DNA of 64,000 nucleotides from Enterobacterales bacterium CwR94 (GTDB lineage: Bacteria > Pseudomonadota > Gammaproteobacteria > Enterobacterales > Enterobacteriaceae). The notes under the pieces were generated by a model. The model was not told where the DNA came from, did no database searches, and worked only from the letters and a program-made list of their open reading frames with translations. The position numbers were made by a program, and so were the translations under genes. Each line of letters starts with the position of its first letter. Position 1 is the stretch's first letter. This document shows, piece after piece, positions 12,152-22,270 of the stretch. The stretch is taken from positions 354,382-418,381 of the forward strand of contig KZ478061.1 in the NCBI GenBank assembly GCA_002837195.1, given 5' to 3'.

Positions 12152-12663
12152 TGATACTGCTCCAGTAAATTCGGGATGTTTTCCGGCGTCAGGTGAACGT
12201 GTGTATCTTCGTCAACCATCATGGTCGGGCCCTTGTCGCAGTTACCCAGACAGCAGGTTGGCAGCAGTGTAAAGCGACCATCAGCCGTGGTTTGTCCCGG
12301 TTTGATGTTCAGTTGCTGCTCCAGCGCACTCTGAATGCCCTGGAAACCGGTGATGTGACACACCACGCTGTCGCAGTAGCGAATAACGTGACGGCCCACC
12401 GGGGTACGGAAAATTTGGCTGTAGAACGTGGCCACGCCTTCAACATCACTGGCGGGGATGCCCAGCACATCAGCAATCGCATTGATTGCGCCGTCTGGCA
12501 CCCAGCCACGCTGCTTCTGCACAATCTTCAGCGCTTCAATCGACGCCGCACGGGCATCTTCATAGTGATGCTTTTCGTGCTCAATGGCGTCGCGTTCCAG
12601 CGCACTCAGGACAAAAGCCTCATCTTCGTTGATCGTTTCGATCGCAATTCGTTGATCGTGCAT
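12148..12663 (-). CDS. nuoE: NADH-quinone oxidoreductase subunit E ([2Fe-2S])
   Basis: 171-residue thioredoxin-like subunit holding [2Fe-2S] cluster N1a. Ligand cysteines are visible in YCDSVVC and [11 protein letters not shown]. Full length. It sits two bases after nuoCD and overlaps nuoF by four bases. Confidence 0.98.
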   Translation of the reverse strand: MHDQRIAIETINEDEAFVLSALERDAIEHEKHHYEDARAASIEALKIVQKQRGWVPDGAINAIADVLGIPASDVEGVATFYSQIFRTPVGRHVIRYCDSVVCHITGFQGIQSALEQQLNIKPGQTTADGRFTLLPTCCLGNCDKGPTMMVDEDTHVHLTPENIPNLLEQYQ

Positions 12664-12665
12664 AA

Positions 12666-14465
12666 TTAGCGGTCCACGTCTGACATTACAAAGTCGATAC
12701 TACCGAGGTATACGATCAAATCGGATACCAGGCAGCCATTGATCACCGATGGGATCTGCTGCAGATGCGGGAAGCTCGGCGTACGCACGCGGGTGCGGTA
12801 GCTCATGGTGCTGCCATCGCTGGTCAGGTAGTAACTGTTAATACCCTTGGTCGCTTCAATCATTTGGAACGACTCATTGGCAGGCATCACCGGCCCCCAC
12901 GATACTTGCAGGAAGTGGGTGATCAGCGTTTCGATGTGCTGCAACGTGCGCTCTTTTGGCGGCGGCGTCGTCAGCGGGTGATCGGCTTTGAACGGGCCAG
13001 CAGGCATGTTGTTCAGGCACTGCTCAAGGATACGCAGTGACTGACGCATCTCATCCATCTTGATCATCACGCGGCTATAAGCATCACTGATGCCATCGCC
13101 CACCGGGATCTCAAACTCGAAGTTCTCGTAGCCAGAATACGGACGCCATTTACGCACGTCGAAATCGATACCCGTCGCACGCAGGCCAGCACCGGTGGTG
13201 CCCCACGCCAGGGCTTCTTCCTGATTGTAAGCAGCAACACCTTTTGAACGACCAATCAGTACGGTGTTTTTCAGCGCCGCAACTTCATACTCTTTCAGGC
13301 GTTTTGGCATCCAGTCCAGGAAGGTGCGCAGCAGGCGTTCCCAGCCGTTTGGCAGGTCATGGGCGACACCGCCAATACGGAACCAGGCCGGGTGCATACG
13401 GAAACCGGTAATCGCTTCCACCACATCGTAGATTTTCTGACGATCGGTAAAGGCGAAAAACACCGGAGACATCGCGCCCACGTCCTGAATAAACGTAGAG
13501 ATGTACAGCAGATGGCTGTTGATACGGAACAGCTCAGAAAGCATCACGCGAATCACATTGACGCGGTCAGGCACCACGATGCCCGCCAGTTTCTCAACCG
13601 CCAGCACATACGGCATTTCATTCACGCAGCCGCCGAGATACTCAATACGGTCGGTATACGGAATGTAGCTGTGCCAGGATTGGCGCTCGCCCATCTTCTC
13701 TGCACCGCGGTGGTGGTAACCCACATCCGGGACGCAATCGACGATCTCTTCACCGTCCAATTGCAGGATGATACGGAAAGCACCGTGCGCCGAAGGGTGG
13801 TTCGGGCCAAGGTTCAGGAACATGAAATCTTCGTTGGCCGTGCTGCGTTTCATGCCCCAGTCTTCAGGCTTGAACAGCATGGATTCCATCTCTAAATCTT
13901 CTTTCTGCTTAGTGAGGAAATAGGGATCGAACTCCGTTGCACGCGCCGGGTAATCTTTACGCAGCGGATGACCTTCCCAGTGTTGCGGCATCATGATACG
14001 CGTCAGGTGCGGGTGCCCCTGGAAGGTGATACCGAACATTTCCCATGTTTCACGCTCATACCAGTTAGCGTTCGGGAAAATTTTGGTGATGGTCTGCACA
14101 TTGAGATCGTTTTCGGACAATGCCACCTTGAGCATGATGTCGCGGTTACGTTCAATAGAAATCAGATGGTAGAAAACGGAAAAATCCGCAGCCGGTAAAC
14201 CGTTGCGGTGGGTGCGAAGACGCTCATCTACACCATGCAAATCGTATAGCATGACGTAAGGTTTTGGCGATTTACGCAGGAAGTCGATGATTTCCAGTAG
14301 TTGCTCACGCTTCACCCAAACCACGGGAATGCCGGTACGGGTGGCCTGAATCGTAAAAGCATCAGGCCCAAAGCGATTACGCAGCTCGCCGATCACAGGA
14401 TCATCCTGGTGATCGCGGGTTTGCCAGGCTGGCTGAGCGAGCTCTTGCGCGGTCAAATCAGTCAT
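12666..14465 (-). CDS. nuoCD: NADH-quinone oxidoreductase fused subunit C/D
   Basis: 599-residue fusion of the 30-kDa NuoC domain (about residues 1-190) and the 49-kDa NuoD domain (about 215-599), as in E. coli. NuoC shows [16 protein letters not shown]-like sequence ([10 protein letters not shown]). NuoD shows [25 protein letters not shown] and the C-terminal DFVMSDVDR that lines the quinone site. A 118-base gap separates it from nuoB. Confidence 0.98.
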   Translation of the reverse strand: MTDLTAQELAQPAWQTRDHQDDPVIGELRNRFGPDAFTIQATRTGIPVVWVKREQLLEIIDFLRKSPKPYVMLYDLHGVDERLRTHRNGLPAADFSVFYHLISIERNRDIMLKVALSENDLNVQTITKIFPNANWYERETWEMFGITFQGHPHLTRIMMPQHWEGHPLRKDYPARATEFDPYFLTKQKEDLEMESMLFKPEDWGMKRSTANEDFMFLNLGPNHPSAHGAFRIILQLDGEEIVDCVPDVGYHHRGAEKMGERQSWHSYIPYTDRIEYLGGCVNEMPYVLAVEKLAGIVVPDRVNVIRVMLSELFRINSHLLYISTFIQDVGAMSPVFFAFTDRQKIYDVVEAITGFRMHPAWFRIGGVAHDLPNGWERLLRTFLDWMPKRLKEYEVAALKNTVLIGRSKGVAAYNQEEALAWGTTGAGLRATGIDFDVRKWRPYSGYENFEFEIPVGDGISDAYSRVMIKMDEMRQSLRILEQCLNNMPAGPFKADHPLTTPPPKERTLQHIETLITHFLQVSWGPVMPANESFQMIEATKGINSYYLTSDGSTMSYRTRVRTPSFPHLQQIPSVINGCLVSDLIVYLGSIDFVMSDVDR

Positions 14466-14515
14466 ATGTTACTCACCATATTGGCCTGAAAACAGGCGCA
14501 AAGTCGTTGGCGTCA

Positions 14516-14570
14516 GAACAGGAATCGCTGCTTAAGATGTGCTTTTTTGGCGCGATTTCGGGTCCTGTTC
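14516..14570 (-). other. Structured spacer between nuoB and nuoCD
   Basis: Nested inverted repeats: GAACAGGA (14516-14523) with TCCTGTTC (14563-14570), and inside them AATCGC-type arms (14523-14528 and 14551-14556). In RNA this could form a long stem with a bulge. No T run follows, so termination is unlikely. Confidence 0.45.
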
Positions 14571-14583
14571 CGAAACGGATAAA

Positions 14584-15261
14584 TTACACTTCGTCAGGCG
14601 AACGCAGGTTAGTCACTGCGATACGTTCTTCGCGTTTTCTTTCACGCTCTGACTGCATATTGGCGCGATACACACCCTGGTCACCGACGACCCACGACAG
14701 GGGACGACGCTCTTTACCGATAGATTCCTGCAGCAGCAACAGGGCTTGCATGTAGGCTTCTGGACGCGGTGGGCAGCCTGGGATGTATACATCGACCGGC
14801 AGGAATTTATCCACGCCCTGCACCACGGAGTAAATGTCGTACATGCCGCCTGAGTTGGCACAAGCACCCATGGAAATCACCCACTTTGGCTCCAACATCT
14901 GGTCATACAGACGCTGTACCACGGGTGCCATTTTGGTGAAGCAAGTACCGGCAACCACCATGAAATCCGCCTGACGCGGAGAAGCACGGAAAACCTCGGA
15001 ACCGAAACGCGCAACGTCGTGCACGGCGGTAAACGAGGTGGTCATTTCCACGTAGCAGCATGAAAGACCGAAGTTATACGGCCAAAGAGAGTGTTTGCGT
15101 CCCCAGTTCACCATGTCGTGCAGGGCGTGCTCGAGTTTGCCCATGTAGACACTGCGGTGAACGTGCTGCTCCAGTGGATCGGTTACGATCTCCTGTTTTT
15201 GCAGGGGGTAACGGTCGTTCTCACCACCGTTCGGGTCTATGCGGGTGAGCGTATAGTCCAT
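14584..15261 (-). CDS. nuoB: NADH-quinone oxidoreductase subunit B
   Basis: 225-residue subunit holding the terminal [4Fe-4S] cluster N2 next to the quinone site. Ligands are seen in GLSCCYVEM (two adjacent Cys), AGTCFTKM and PGCPPRPE. N-terminal extension before the core matches enterobacterial NuoB. Starts 15 bases after the nuoA stop. Confidence 0.98.
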   Translation of the reverse strand: MDYTLTRIDPNGGENDRYPLQKQEIVTDPLEQHVHRSVYMGKLEHALHDMVNWGRKHSLWPYNFGLSCCYVEMTTSFTAVHDVARFGSEVFRASPRQADFMVVAGTCFTKMAPVVQRLYDQMLEPKWVISMGACANSGGMYDIYSVVQGVDKFLPVDVYIPGCPPRPEAYMQALLLLQESIGKERRPLSWVVGDQGVYRANMQSERERKREERIAVTNLRSPDEV

Positions 15262-15276
15262 CTGAATGCCTCGCTG

Positions 15277-15714
15277 TTACTGCGTATGATGGTTGGTGTG
15301 CGTGACGGGCGATTTGACGACCGCACGGCGTGAACGGGAAGGAGTCCAGTCCAGTGCACCGATGCGAGACAGGTAAACCAGTCCAGCTAACAACACCAAA
15401 ATGAAAATTGCGGCTTCGACAAAGCCGACCCAACCGCTTTCGCGAATGGCGGTCGACCATGCATATAAATAGAGGGCTTCAACGTCGAAAATGACGAAGA
15501 ACATCGCAACGAGATAGAACTTTGCAGACAGACGGAGTTTCGTGCTGCCGACCGACGCGGCGCCAGATTCAAAAGGGGTATTTTTATAGCGTGCGCGTGC
15601 GCGACCGCCCAAAAACCATGCTCCGGCCAACATCGCGCAACACATGCCCACGGAGACGACTAAAAATACAGCGAATGCCCAGTGATGAGCCATGACTTCT
15701 GTTGTTGTTGACAT
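15277..15714 (-). CDS. nuoA: NADH-quinone oxidoreductase subunit A
   Basis: 145-residue membrane subunit of complex I, first gene of the operon. Three membrane helices; conserved FESG, the loop [20 protein letters not shown] with its acidic residues, and RIGALDW at the C-terminal side. The hydrophilic tail after residue 125 differs from E. coli, as is usual. Confidence 0.98.
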   Translation of the reverse strand: MSTTTEVMAHHWAFAVFLVVSVGMCCAMLAGAWFLGGRARARYKNTPFESGAASVGSTKLRLSAKFYLVAMFFVIFDVEALYLYAWSTAIRESGWVGFVEAAIFILVLLAGLVYLSRIGALDWTPSRSRRAVVKSPVTHTNHHTQ

Positions 15715-16279
15715 ACTCTTTGCTTACTCATCAAAAGTGGTGCTTTGCGTCCTGCTGTTATTGTGTTCTGGCAGTCCAACACCACATCGATTCAAGGGAA
15801 GGATGAAAACCTTATAAATTGTGCCGATATTGTCCTGTAGGCAGCAATTTTATGGGGTTTTTTACTCCTTTAGATAACCTTTTGTCAACTTTGACAAAAG
15901 TTTCCACACAATATTTTACACCAGCATCTTTTTATTAACACTTGATGCGTAAAAACCAGGCTAAATCGTGTCAGTGAGAGCAGACGATCAATGACTGGTC
16001 GGGCGAGTGTGACGGTGAACTGTGCGGATAGCGTTCATATTCTGACAGGATTTATTCGGTTTTCCTGCCCCTTATCAGGGTTATTTTTTTGATCCAGCAC
16101 ACACTTTAGGCCTTTTTGCTAAATTTTTGTGCAATATTTAGAGGCGATTGCACAACAGAATCTGATTTGTTCTCGATTCGTTTCGCCTAAAAATTCCACA
16201 TTTAACATTTGTGATTAAAAAATACCGCCCCAGTGCTAAAACCCACTAAATTAGTCAACTTTTCACCGAGAATTGCGCC
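15715..16279 (-). promoter_or_regulatory. Upstream region of the nuo operon
   Basis: 565 bases without a gene, AT-rich, between nuoA and the lrhA terminator. It should hold the nuo promoters. The standout element is a 22-base palindrome at 15879-15900: ten-base arms CTTTTGTCAA and TTGACAAAAG around CT. Each arm reads TTGACA on one strand, so it offers a -35-like hexamer in both directions. I could not identify a convincing -10 with certainty. In E. coli the nuo promoter is controlled by several global regulators; I saw no clear consensus site for them here. Confidence 0.6.
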
Positions 16280-16320
16280 AAAAAAAAGCCTCTCATTACC
16301 TAACGGCAATCAGAGGCTTA
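16280..16320 (-). terminator. Terminator of lrhA
   Basis: Arms AAGCCTCT (16286-16293) and AGAGGCTT (16312-16319), with a run of eight T on the minus strand (A run 16280-16287). It lies about 65 bases downstream of the lrhA stop, in front of the nuo promoter region. Confidence 0.85.
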
Positions 16321-16385
16321 TTTTTAGTGTTTTTTACAAAAAACGCCCTTCTCAGATGCGAAAGGGAATCGTTTGCATTTAAGCG

Positions 16386-17309
16386 TTACTCTTCCTCATC
16401 CTCGTAGTCACCTGCCGGTGGCGTTAGAGAAAGATTATAAGGGTCGTTGCTGGATTCCATCGCGTTGAAGATGGCAATGGCCAGTTCGCTGTTGCTTTCA
16501 GGATTACGGCACAGCAAATACTCGGTATCAGGCAGTACTGGCAGACCTTCAGCCGCTCCCATCACGCGCAGCTCTGGGCTCATCATTTCCACTGGACGCG
16601 CCGTCACGCCTAATCCTGCCTTCACCGCCGCACGCACGGCTGCCAGCGTAGAAGCAACGTAGGAGATACGCCATGGAATGCCCGCTTCGTTAAGATGGTC
16701 AATCGCCATATCACGGTACGGGCTCGGTTCATCCAGCAATACCAGTGGAATCGCTTCGCCAGGCTGGAAAATATAATCGGCAGCACAATACCAAAGCGTT
16801 GGCGAGGTACGCAGCACCTGCCAGGTATTGTTTCCTGGGCTGGAGGTGGTAACCACCAGGTCCACTTCGTTTTGATGCAGCATTTCCATCATGAACGGTT
16901 GACGCTTCACGCGCACATCGATTGCCAGCTTCGGATAGACCGACGTGACGCGATTAAGCAGGAAAGGCAGAATGGTGTCTGACGTGTCATCAGACGCACC
17001 GATGGTCAGTACGCCCTGGATGTTGCTGTACATCAGAGAAGTACAGGCTTCATCATTGAAACGCAGAATTTTGCGGGCATAACCCAGCAATTGAATGCCA
17101 TGCTCGGTCAGCAGTTTGTTACGACCGTGGCGAGCAAACAACTCTTTGCCTACCAGTTGTTCCAATCGTTGCATCTGCTGACTTACCGCGGACTGTGTAC
17201 GACAGACTGCGGCCGCCGCAGCGGCAAACGTATTGAGATCTGCAACCGCGACGAACGTTCTGAGCAGATCGAGGTCGAGGTTCAGTATCGGACGATTTGC
17301 GTTGGTCAT
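16386..17309 (-). CDS. lrhA: LysR-family regulator LrhA (HexA-like)
   Basis: 307-residue LysR-type transcriptional regulator. The N-terminal winged helix-turn-helix (about residues 12-70, with [23 protein letters not shown]) is almost identical to E. coli LrhA; the rest is a ligand-binding type domain. In E. coli LrhA represses flhDC and thus flagella; HexA/PecT homologues in plant-associated relatives repress exoenzymes. The acidic C-terminal tail (DYEDEEE) is shorter than and different from that of E. coli. Same position upstream of nuo as in E. coli. Confidence 0.95.
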   Translation of the reverse strand: MTNANRPILNLDLDLLRTFVAVADLNTFAAAAAAVCRTQSAVSQQMQRLEQLVGKELFARHGRNKLLTEHGIQLLGYARKILRFNDEACTSLMYSNIQGVLTIGASDDTSDTILPFLLNRVTSVYPKLAIDVRVKRQPFMMEMLHQNEVDLVVTTSSPGNNTWQVLRTSPTLWYCAADYIFQPGEAIPLVLLDEPSPYRDMAIDHLNEAGIPWRISYVASTLAAVRAAVKAGLGVTARPVEMMSPELRVMGAAEGLPVLPDTEYLLCRNPESNSELAIAIFNAMESSNDPYNLSLTPPAGDYEDEEE

Positions 17310-18256
17310 TTTTTCTTCACTTATAAGTTTTGTATTTACTACTACCCTGGTGTTTTACCTCCGTCACAAGGGCGACGAGAGGCGTTGCAATGCCTGCCAG
17401 ACAAAGGGCCCAGCCGGCCTGACTTCTTGGTGACGCACATAAAACCCTGCATTCTGTCTCATGCCTGCACAATAGCAGCGCAACAAAGGCATGATGTATA
17501 AGCAATGGCACGATTTCACGATGTTCATTGCCCGGCCTCTTTAGACTTAACAGATGAGCACTGAAAGAGGACGCGAGTCTGTATTTCCCAAAAAATAAAT
17601 AATCATGCTGCTCTAATTACACGACTAAATATTAAAAAAAACTTAATAAAACAGCGGAATTCTGGAGACTATTCTTTACGGCAACAGTTCAAAAGAATCA
17701 CGATAAGCCTGTTACTGTGTATCCTGCCACACTGCCGACTACTTTTTAAGCCCCCTGCTTGTGATTCTTATCAGTAAAGCAAGATTTTATTGGCTAACCG
17801 CCTTGGAATCCGCTGAGCCATCATAAAATTGATGAGTCAATGAAAAATTGGTCCTGCGACAGGGGATTTAATGTAAATGAGACGCATGTTCACACCTGCT
17901 AAACCCTACATTTACCAGGTATTACGCTGCGCCCATTCCGTTAGCTGAGATTAACTGTTTCATCTTTCATCAATCCACCTTTTTTTATCGAATAGCGTAA
18001 CAAAGCATAAATGGATACCTTGACTACTAACCCAGTCTCACGCAGCAACAAAGGGTGATTTATTCTATCAACCCTTCAAAAATAGATATTTAAATCCAGA
18101 TTAAGGCCATTCAGCCAAAATAGCTGTCAGAGATTCGGGGTTTGATATGGAGAATCACCAAAGCCCTGTACGGATCTTCAAAACCCGCAGACAGAAGAGT
18201 ACATTAGCGAAGTGATATTCCATGGCAGGATCTACTGCACGTCAAAGGCGATACTG
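17310..18256. promoter_or_regulatory. Long AT-rich gap between lrhA and alaA
   Basis: 947 bases between the divergent genes lrhA and alaA, with no open frame I would call a gene. It must contain both promoters and probably long leaders; E. coli has a gap of similar size and a long lrhA leader. One weak hairpin is visible at 18051-18076 (AAGGGTGAT with ATCAACCCTT, one bulge), about 180 bases before alaA. The part 17580-18120 is notably AT-rich compared with the genes around it. Confidence 0.6.
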
Positions 18257-19480
18257 ATGACTACCCCGATTATTGAAAAATCCAGCAAACTGGATAACGT
18301 CTGTTACGACATTCGTGGCCCCGTATTAAAAGAAGCGAAACGCCTCGAAGAAGAAGGCAATAAGGTTCTCAAACTCAACATCGGTAACCCCGCCCCTTTT
18401 GGTTTTGAAGCCCCGGACGAGATCCTTGTCGATGTCATTCGTAATTTGCCCAGCGCGCAAGGATATTGCGACTCAAAAGGCCTGTACTCTGCGCGTAAAG
18501 CCATTATGCAGCACTACCAGGCGCGCGGAATCCGTGATGTCACGGTAGAGGACATCTATATCGGCAACGGCGTGTCAGAGTTGATTGTGCAATCCATGCA
18601 AGCCTTGCTGAACAGCGGCGACGAAATGTTGGTGCCTGCGCCTGATTACCCTTTGTGGACAGCCGCCGTCTCGCTTTCCAGCGGCAAAGCCGTGCATTAT
18701 CTCTGCGATGAAGGCGCCGGCTGGTTCCCGGACCTGGATGATATTCGCAGCAAAATCACACCGCGCACCCGCGGTATCGTGATTATCAACCCGAACAACC
18801 CGACTGGCGCGGTGTACAGCAAAGAACTGCTGCTGGAAATCGTGGAAATTGCCCGTCAACACAACCTGATCATTTTTGCCGACGAGATTTACGACAAAAT
18901 TCTGTACGACGCGGCGCAGCATCACTCGATTGCCGCGCTGGCCCCCGACCTGTTAACCATTACCTTTAATGGCCTGTCAAAAACCTACCGTGTGGCAGGT
19001 TTCCGTCAGGGTTGGATGGTGCTAAGCGGGCCGAAACACCACGCTAAAAGCTATATTGAAGGGCTGGAAATGTTGGCCTCCATGCGCCTGTGCGCCAATG
19101 TGCCCGCGCAGCATGCCATTCAGACAGCTTTAGGCGGCTATCAAAGTATCAGTGAATTTATTGTGCCGGGTGGCCGCCTGTATGAGCAGCGCCAGCGTGC
19201 ATGGGAGCTGATCAACGACATTCCTGGCGTGTCTTGTGTTAAGCCGCAGGGTGCGTTGTATATGTTCCCGCGCATCGACGCGAAAAAATTCAATCTGTAC
19301 GACGATCAAAAGATGGTGCTGGACTTCCTTCTGCAAGAGAAAGTCTTGCTGGTACAAGGCACGGCGTTCAACTGGCCATGGCCAGACCATGTGCGTATTG
19401 TCACGCTGCCACGGGTTGATGATTTAGAAATGGCGATCAATAAGTTTGGCCGTTTTCTGGAAAATTACCGTCAGGTCTGA
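18257..19480 (+). CDS. alaA: Alanine aminotransferase AlaA
   Basis: 407-residue class I/II pyridoxal-phosphate aminotransferase that makes alanine from pyruvate and glutamate. The PLP lysine lies in [16 protein letters not shown] near residue 242; [11 protein letters not shown] and [10 protein letters not shown] are typical of the fold. I chose ATG 18257 because the residues from IEKSSKL onward match E. coli AlaA; an in-frame GTG at 18212 would add 15 unrelated residues. Followed by yfbR on the same strand. Confidence 0.95.
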   Translation: MTTPIIEKSSKLDNVCYDIRGPVLKEAKRLEEEGNKVLKLNIGNPAPFGFEAPDEILVDVIRNLPSAQGYCDSKGLYSARKAIMQHYQARGIRDVTVEDIYIGNGVSELIVQSMQALLNSGDEMLVPAPDYPLWTAAVSLSSGKAVHYLCDEGAGWFPDLDDIRSKITPRTRGIVIINPNNPTGAVYSKELLLEIVEIARQHNLIIFADEIYDKILYDAAQHHSIAALAPDLLTITFNGLSKTYRVAGFRQGWMVLSGPKHHAKSYIEGLEMLASMRLCANVPAQHAIQTALGGYQSISEFIVPGGRLYEQRQRAWELINDIPGVSCVKPQGALYMFPRIDAKKFNLYDDQKMVLDFLLQEKVLLVQGTAFNWPWPDHVRIVTLPRVDDLEMAINKFGRFLENYRQV

Positions 19481-19498
19481 GTCGCAGGTTATACTGGC

Positions 19499-19519
19499 TC
19501 CGGGGCGCCCTGCCCCGGA
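19499..19519 (+). other. Hairpin between alaA and yfbR
   Basis: Perfect 8-base-pair repeat TCCGGGGC / GCCCCGGA with a five-base loop, 18 bases after alaA and 26 bases before yfbR. No T run, so it may be an mRNA processing or stability element. Confidence 0.45.
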
Positions 19520-19545
19520 CTTCAGTACAAGGATCGCCTGCCGCC

Positions 19546-20145
19546 ATGAATCAGAGTCATTTTTTTGCCCATCTCTCCCGCCTGAAACTCATCAATCGCT
19601 GGCCGCTGATGCGCAATGTGCGCACCGAAAACGTCTCGGAGCACAGCCTGCAAGTCGCGATGGTGGCACACGCCCTGGCCCTGATAAAAAACAAAAAATT
19701 TAATGGGAATCTTAACGCCGAGCGGATTGCGTTGATGGCGATGTATCACGATGCCAGTGAAGTATTGACCGGGGATTTACCCACGCCGGTGAAGTACTTC
19801 AATGCGCAAATCGCGCACGAATACAAAAAGATTGAGAAAATTGCCCAGCAAAAACTGATTGAAATGCTCCCACCGGAGATGCAATCGGCTTATCGCCCGC
19901 TGCTGGATGAAAGCCTGCACAGTGAGGCAGAGACCGCCATTGTGAAACAGGCCGATGCGCTGTGTGCCTACCTGAAGTGTCTGGAGGAATTATCGGCGGG
20001 AAACCGGGAGTTTCGGCTGGCCAAAGCGCGGCTGGAAAAAACGCTTAATCAGCGCCGCAGCCCGGAAATGGATTACTTTGTCGAAGTGTTTGTTCCCAGC
20101 TTTAACCTGTCGCTGGATGAGATTTCGCAAGATACACCGCTGTAA
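19546..20145 (+). CDS. yfbR: 5'-deoxynucleotidase YfbR
   Basis: 199-residue HD-domain phosphohydrolase that dephosphorylates 5'-deoxyribonucleoside monophosphates. Metal-binding residues are visible: His33 in EHSLQ, the HD pair in [15 protein letters not shown] (about 68-69) and the later Asp in KQADALCAY. Same length as E. coli (199). Likely cotranscribed with alaA. Confidence 0.96.
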   Translation: MNQSHFFAHLSRLKLINRWPLMRNVRTENVSEHSLQVAMVAHALALIKNKKFNGNLNAERIALMAMYHDASEVLTGDLPTPVKYFNAQIAHEYKKIEKIAQQKLIEMLPPEMQSAYRPLLDESLHSEAETAIVKQADALCAYLKCLEELSAGNREFRLAKARLEKTLNQRRSPEMDYFVEVFVPSFNLSLDEISQDTPL

Positions 20146-20151
20146 ACCTGA

Positions 20152-20179
20152 TGGCCCCTCCGCTGTGCGTGAAGGGCCA
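20152..20179. terminator. Weak hairpin between convergent yfbR and yfbT
   Basis: TGGCCC (20152-20157) and GGGCCA (20174-20179) form a 6-base-pair stem in the 40-base gap between the two stop codons. No T run on either strand, so termination strength is unclear. Confidence 0.35.
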
Positions 20180-20185
20180 CCCGCA

Positions 20186-20842
20186 TTAGAATCCGCTCAG
20201 TGCGACACTGCCGTCCGCCTCACGTGCCACCTGCAGGTTCGCCAGGCTGTCTAAACGCAAATGGACATCGGCTAAACGCGGCGCATCGGCGGGCACATTA
20301 ACACCAATCACAAAGCTGCCTGCGGCCAGTCCCGACAGAATCCCCGCCGCCGCATCTTCAACCACGATACACTGCTCAACAGGCACGCCCAGCAATTCAG
20401 CACCTAACAAATAGGGCTCTGGGTCGGGCTTGCCGATTTTGATGCGCTCTGCGGTGACAAACACTTCAGGCATGGGCAATCCCGCCGCTTTATGTCGGGC
20501 ATGTGCCACCGGCACGGAACCCGATGTCACAATTCCCCACGGGATGTGCAATTCGTTCAAGCGTGCTAACAAGGCAACGGCGCCCGGCAGAGCCACAATC
20601 CCCTCAACCTCTTCGGCTTCGGTTTTCTCCAACGCCAAAAACTCGCGTTGAATCTCTTCTTCGCTTTTGCCCGCCAGAAAGTGACGTAACGACGTTATCG
20701 CAGGCTTACCGTGAATAAAGGCCAAAATCGTTTCCGCGTCATAACCGTGTCTTGCGCCCCACTGAATCCAGGCGCGTTCAACCATTGGCAGCGAATCGAC
20801 CAGGGTACCATCTAAATCAAAGAGAAAACCTTTGTACGTCAC
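20186..20842 (-). CDS. yfbT: HAD-family sugar phosphatase (YfbT/HxpA)
   Basis: 218-residue haloacid-dehalogenase phosphatase; the E. coli relative hydrolyses hexitol and other sugar phosphates. Motif I FDLDGTLVDS near the N-terminus, VTSG for motif II, and a Lys in KIGKPDPEPYLLGAE for motif III, with VVEDAAAG for motif IV. I chose the GTG at 20842 because AAGGA lies seven bases upstream and the family begins within a few residues of KGFLFDLDG; the ATG at 20878 would overlap yfbU and add 12 unrelated residues. Confidence 0.92.
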   Translation of the reverse strand: MTYKGFLFDLDGTLVDSLPMVERAWIQWGARHGYDAETILAFIHGKPAITSLRHFLAGKSEEEIQREFLALEKTEAEEVEGIVALPGAVALLARLNELHIPWGIVTSGSVPVAHARHKAAGLPMPEVFVTAERIKIGKPDPEPYLLGAELLGVPVEQCIVVEDAAAGILSGLAAGSFVIGVNVPADAPRLADVHLRLDSLANLQVAREADGSVALSGF

Positions 20843-20855
20843 GTCATGTTCCTTA

Positions 20856-21350
20856 TCAGGCGTTGATAATCTGCGCAATCTCGTTCGCGCTCAAATGATA
20901 TTGACGTGGGCAAGTGTGCCATACATTCAGCATGCGTTGATACTTCTCCGCCATCGGCGTTTGCGCATTGAAGCCATGCGTTCCTGAATCAAAGTGGGTA
21001 TAACGCCCTTCAATGTTGACCATAAAGCGCACATAGCCCAGCAGACGCGCTTCGGTCGCCGCGTCAAAGCCGAGGAATTGCAGACGGCGTGGATCGATAT
21101 CCGCTTTCTCTTTCAGATTTGACCAGGACTCATGCAGCGCGTGATGCATTTCCATCACGTCGATAATGCCACGGCACACCGCTTCGCTGAGTTCACCAAA
21201 CTCACGATCCAACTCACGCAACTGTAAGCCATAACCGCGCTCAACAATGGTCTGATAGCGGCGATAGCGCACGGCATTATCAGGATCGAGCAGCGTCATC
21301 ATTTGGTATTGATTAGAGAGGATCAGGCGTTGGGCGTGGGTCATTTCCAT
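20856..21350 (-). CDS. yfbU: YfbU family protein
   Basis: 164-residue protein of the YfbU family, same length and closely similar to E. coli YfbU ([13 protein letters not shown] at the start, [12 protein letters not shown] near the end). Its function is not established. It ends 13 bases before the yfbT start, so the two are probably cotranscribed. Confidence 0.95.
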   Translation of the reverse strand: MEMTHAQRLILSNQYQMMTLLDPDNAVRYRRYQTIVERGYGLQLRELDREFGELSEAVCRGIIDVMEMHHALHESWSNLKEKADIDPRRLQFLGFDAATEARLLGYVRFMVNIEGRYTHFDSGTHGFNAQTPMAEKYQRMLNVWHTCPRQYHLSANEIAQIINA

Positions 21351-21450
21351 GGGAAGCTCCAGAACAAAGGTTAACTGGAGCGCAGCATGTCAGTTTTGTC
21401 AGATACGCGGTACACAAAACCACCGCTTTATTGATTTAGACAGGGGTTTC

Positions 21451-21468
21451 GGCGGATTTTCATCCGCC
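21451..21468 (-). terminator. Hairpin downstream of yfbV
   Basis: GGCGGAT / ATCCGCC with a four-base loop, eight bases after the yfbV stop. No clear T run on the minus strand, so it is a possible weak terminator. Confidence 0.45.
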
Positions 21469-21475
21469 GTGATGA

Positions 21476-21931
21476 TTACAGATCGTCGAGAAAGGTTTTA
21501 TCCAGTTGCTTAAAAGCACGTTTCAGCACATCAGCCAACGACTGATACGTCGGTTTGCCTTCTACCGGTGCCAGCGCCTGGCCCGACTCCTGCAGTTTGG
21601 TTCGCACATCGTGAAACCACTGTAACAAGGTGGGCGGTAATGGCGTCACCGATCGTTTGCCCAGCCACCACAAGCCCTGCATCGGGAGTGTGCAGGCGAA
21701 CAGTGCGGTGGCCACGGCAGGCCCCAATTGCCCGCCCAGGGCGATTTGCCAGGTCAAGGTAAAGACAGCCAGTGGCGGCATAAAGCGAATGGCAAAGCGC
21801 GTTGCAGTCGTCACGCGGTTTTCTGGAAACATCGGTGCCAAACGTTTGTCATTTGGCCATGTTTTCATGTAGTGCTGCCCATGTTGGAATAATTTAAACC
21901 AACCAACCGAGCCAGATTCAGGATTCGCCAT
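21476..21931 (-). CDS. yfbV: UPF0208 membrane protein YfbV
   Basis: 151-residue inner-membrane protein of the YfbV family, with two adjacent membrane segments (about residues 45-90, containing [19 protein letters not shown]). In E. coli it has been linked to keeping the Ter macrodomain separate; I infer the same role only by homology. I chose ATG 21931, preceded by GAGG at six bases spacing. Divergent from ackA, as in E. coli. Confidence 0.94.
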   Translation of the reverse strand: MANPESGSVGWFKLFQHGQHYMKTWPNDKRLAPMFPENRVTTATRFAIRFMPPLAVFTLTWQIALGGQLGPAVATALFACTLPMQGLWWLGKRSVTPLPPTLLQWFHDVRTKLQESGQALAPVEGKPTYQSLADVLKRAFKQLDKTFLDDL

Positions 21932-22270
21932 GGCAGACCTCAACTTCTGATGTAAAAATTAAAGAAAACAAATAACACACCAACTTTATTTCATGTGCTT
22001 CAAAATATTTTGTCTTTGCGAGTGACTGTCGGTATCCTGAGCGCGTTTTTTGGCACGCCCCTTTGTTGCCTTTGTAGCATGTCACACGCGGTAAAATGCC
22101 ATGAATCGCGAAGCAAAATTCAAAAAATCGTACAACAATGCTGCGATATTTTGAATTCGGTGAAAAAGTTCCCGTCGCTATGACGTGAATCATTAATATA
22201 CCCGCTTTCATGCGCTACGCTGATATTCGGATTGATTTTTTTTTAGCCACTTTCAACAACAGGACTTTCC
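21932..22270. promoter_or_regulatory. Divergent promoter region of yfbV and ackA
   Basis: 339 bases, AT-rich, holding the ackA-pta promoter and the yfbV promoter. A T run (about 22230-22243) precedes the ackA ribosome-binding site AGGA. No binding-site consensus was clear enough to name. Confidence 0.55.

Noticed and set aside
17317-17511. 64-codon open frame on the minus strand just upstream of lrhA
   Set aside because: No ribosome-binding site or known motif; probably part of the lrhA leader. Kept only as noncoding sequence.
20842-20878. ATG start of yfbT at 20878
   Set aside because: It would overlap yfbU by 23 bases and add residues unlike the family; GTG 20842 has a proper ribosome-binding site.
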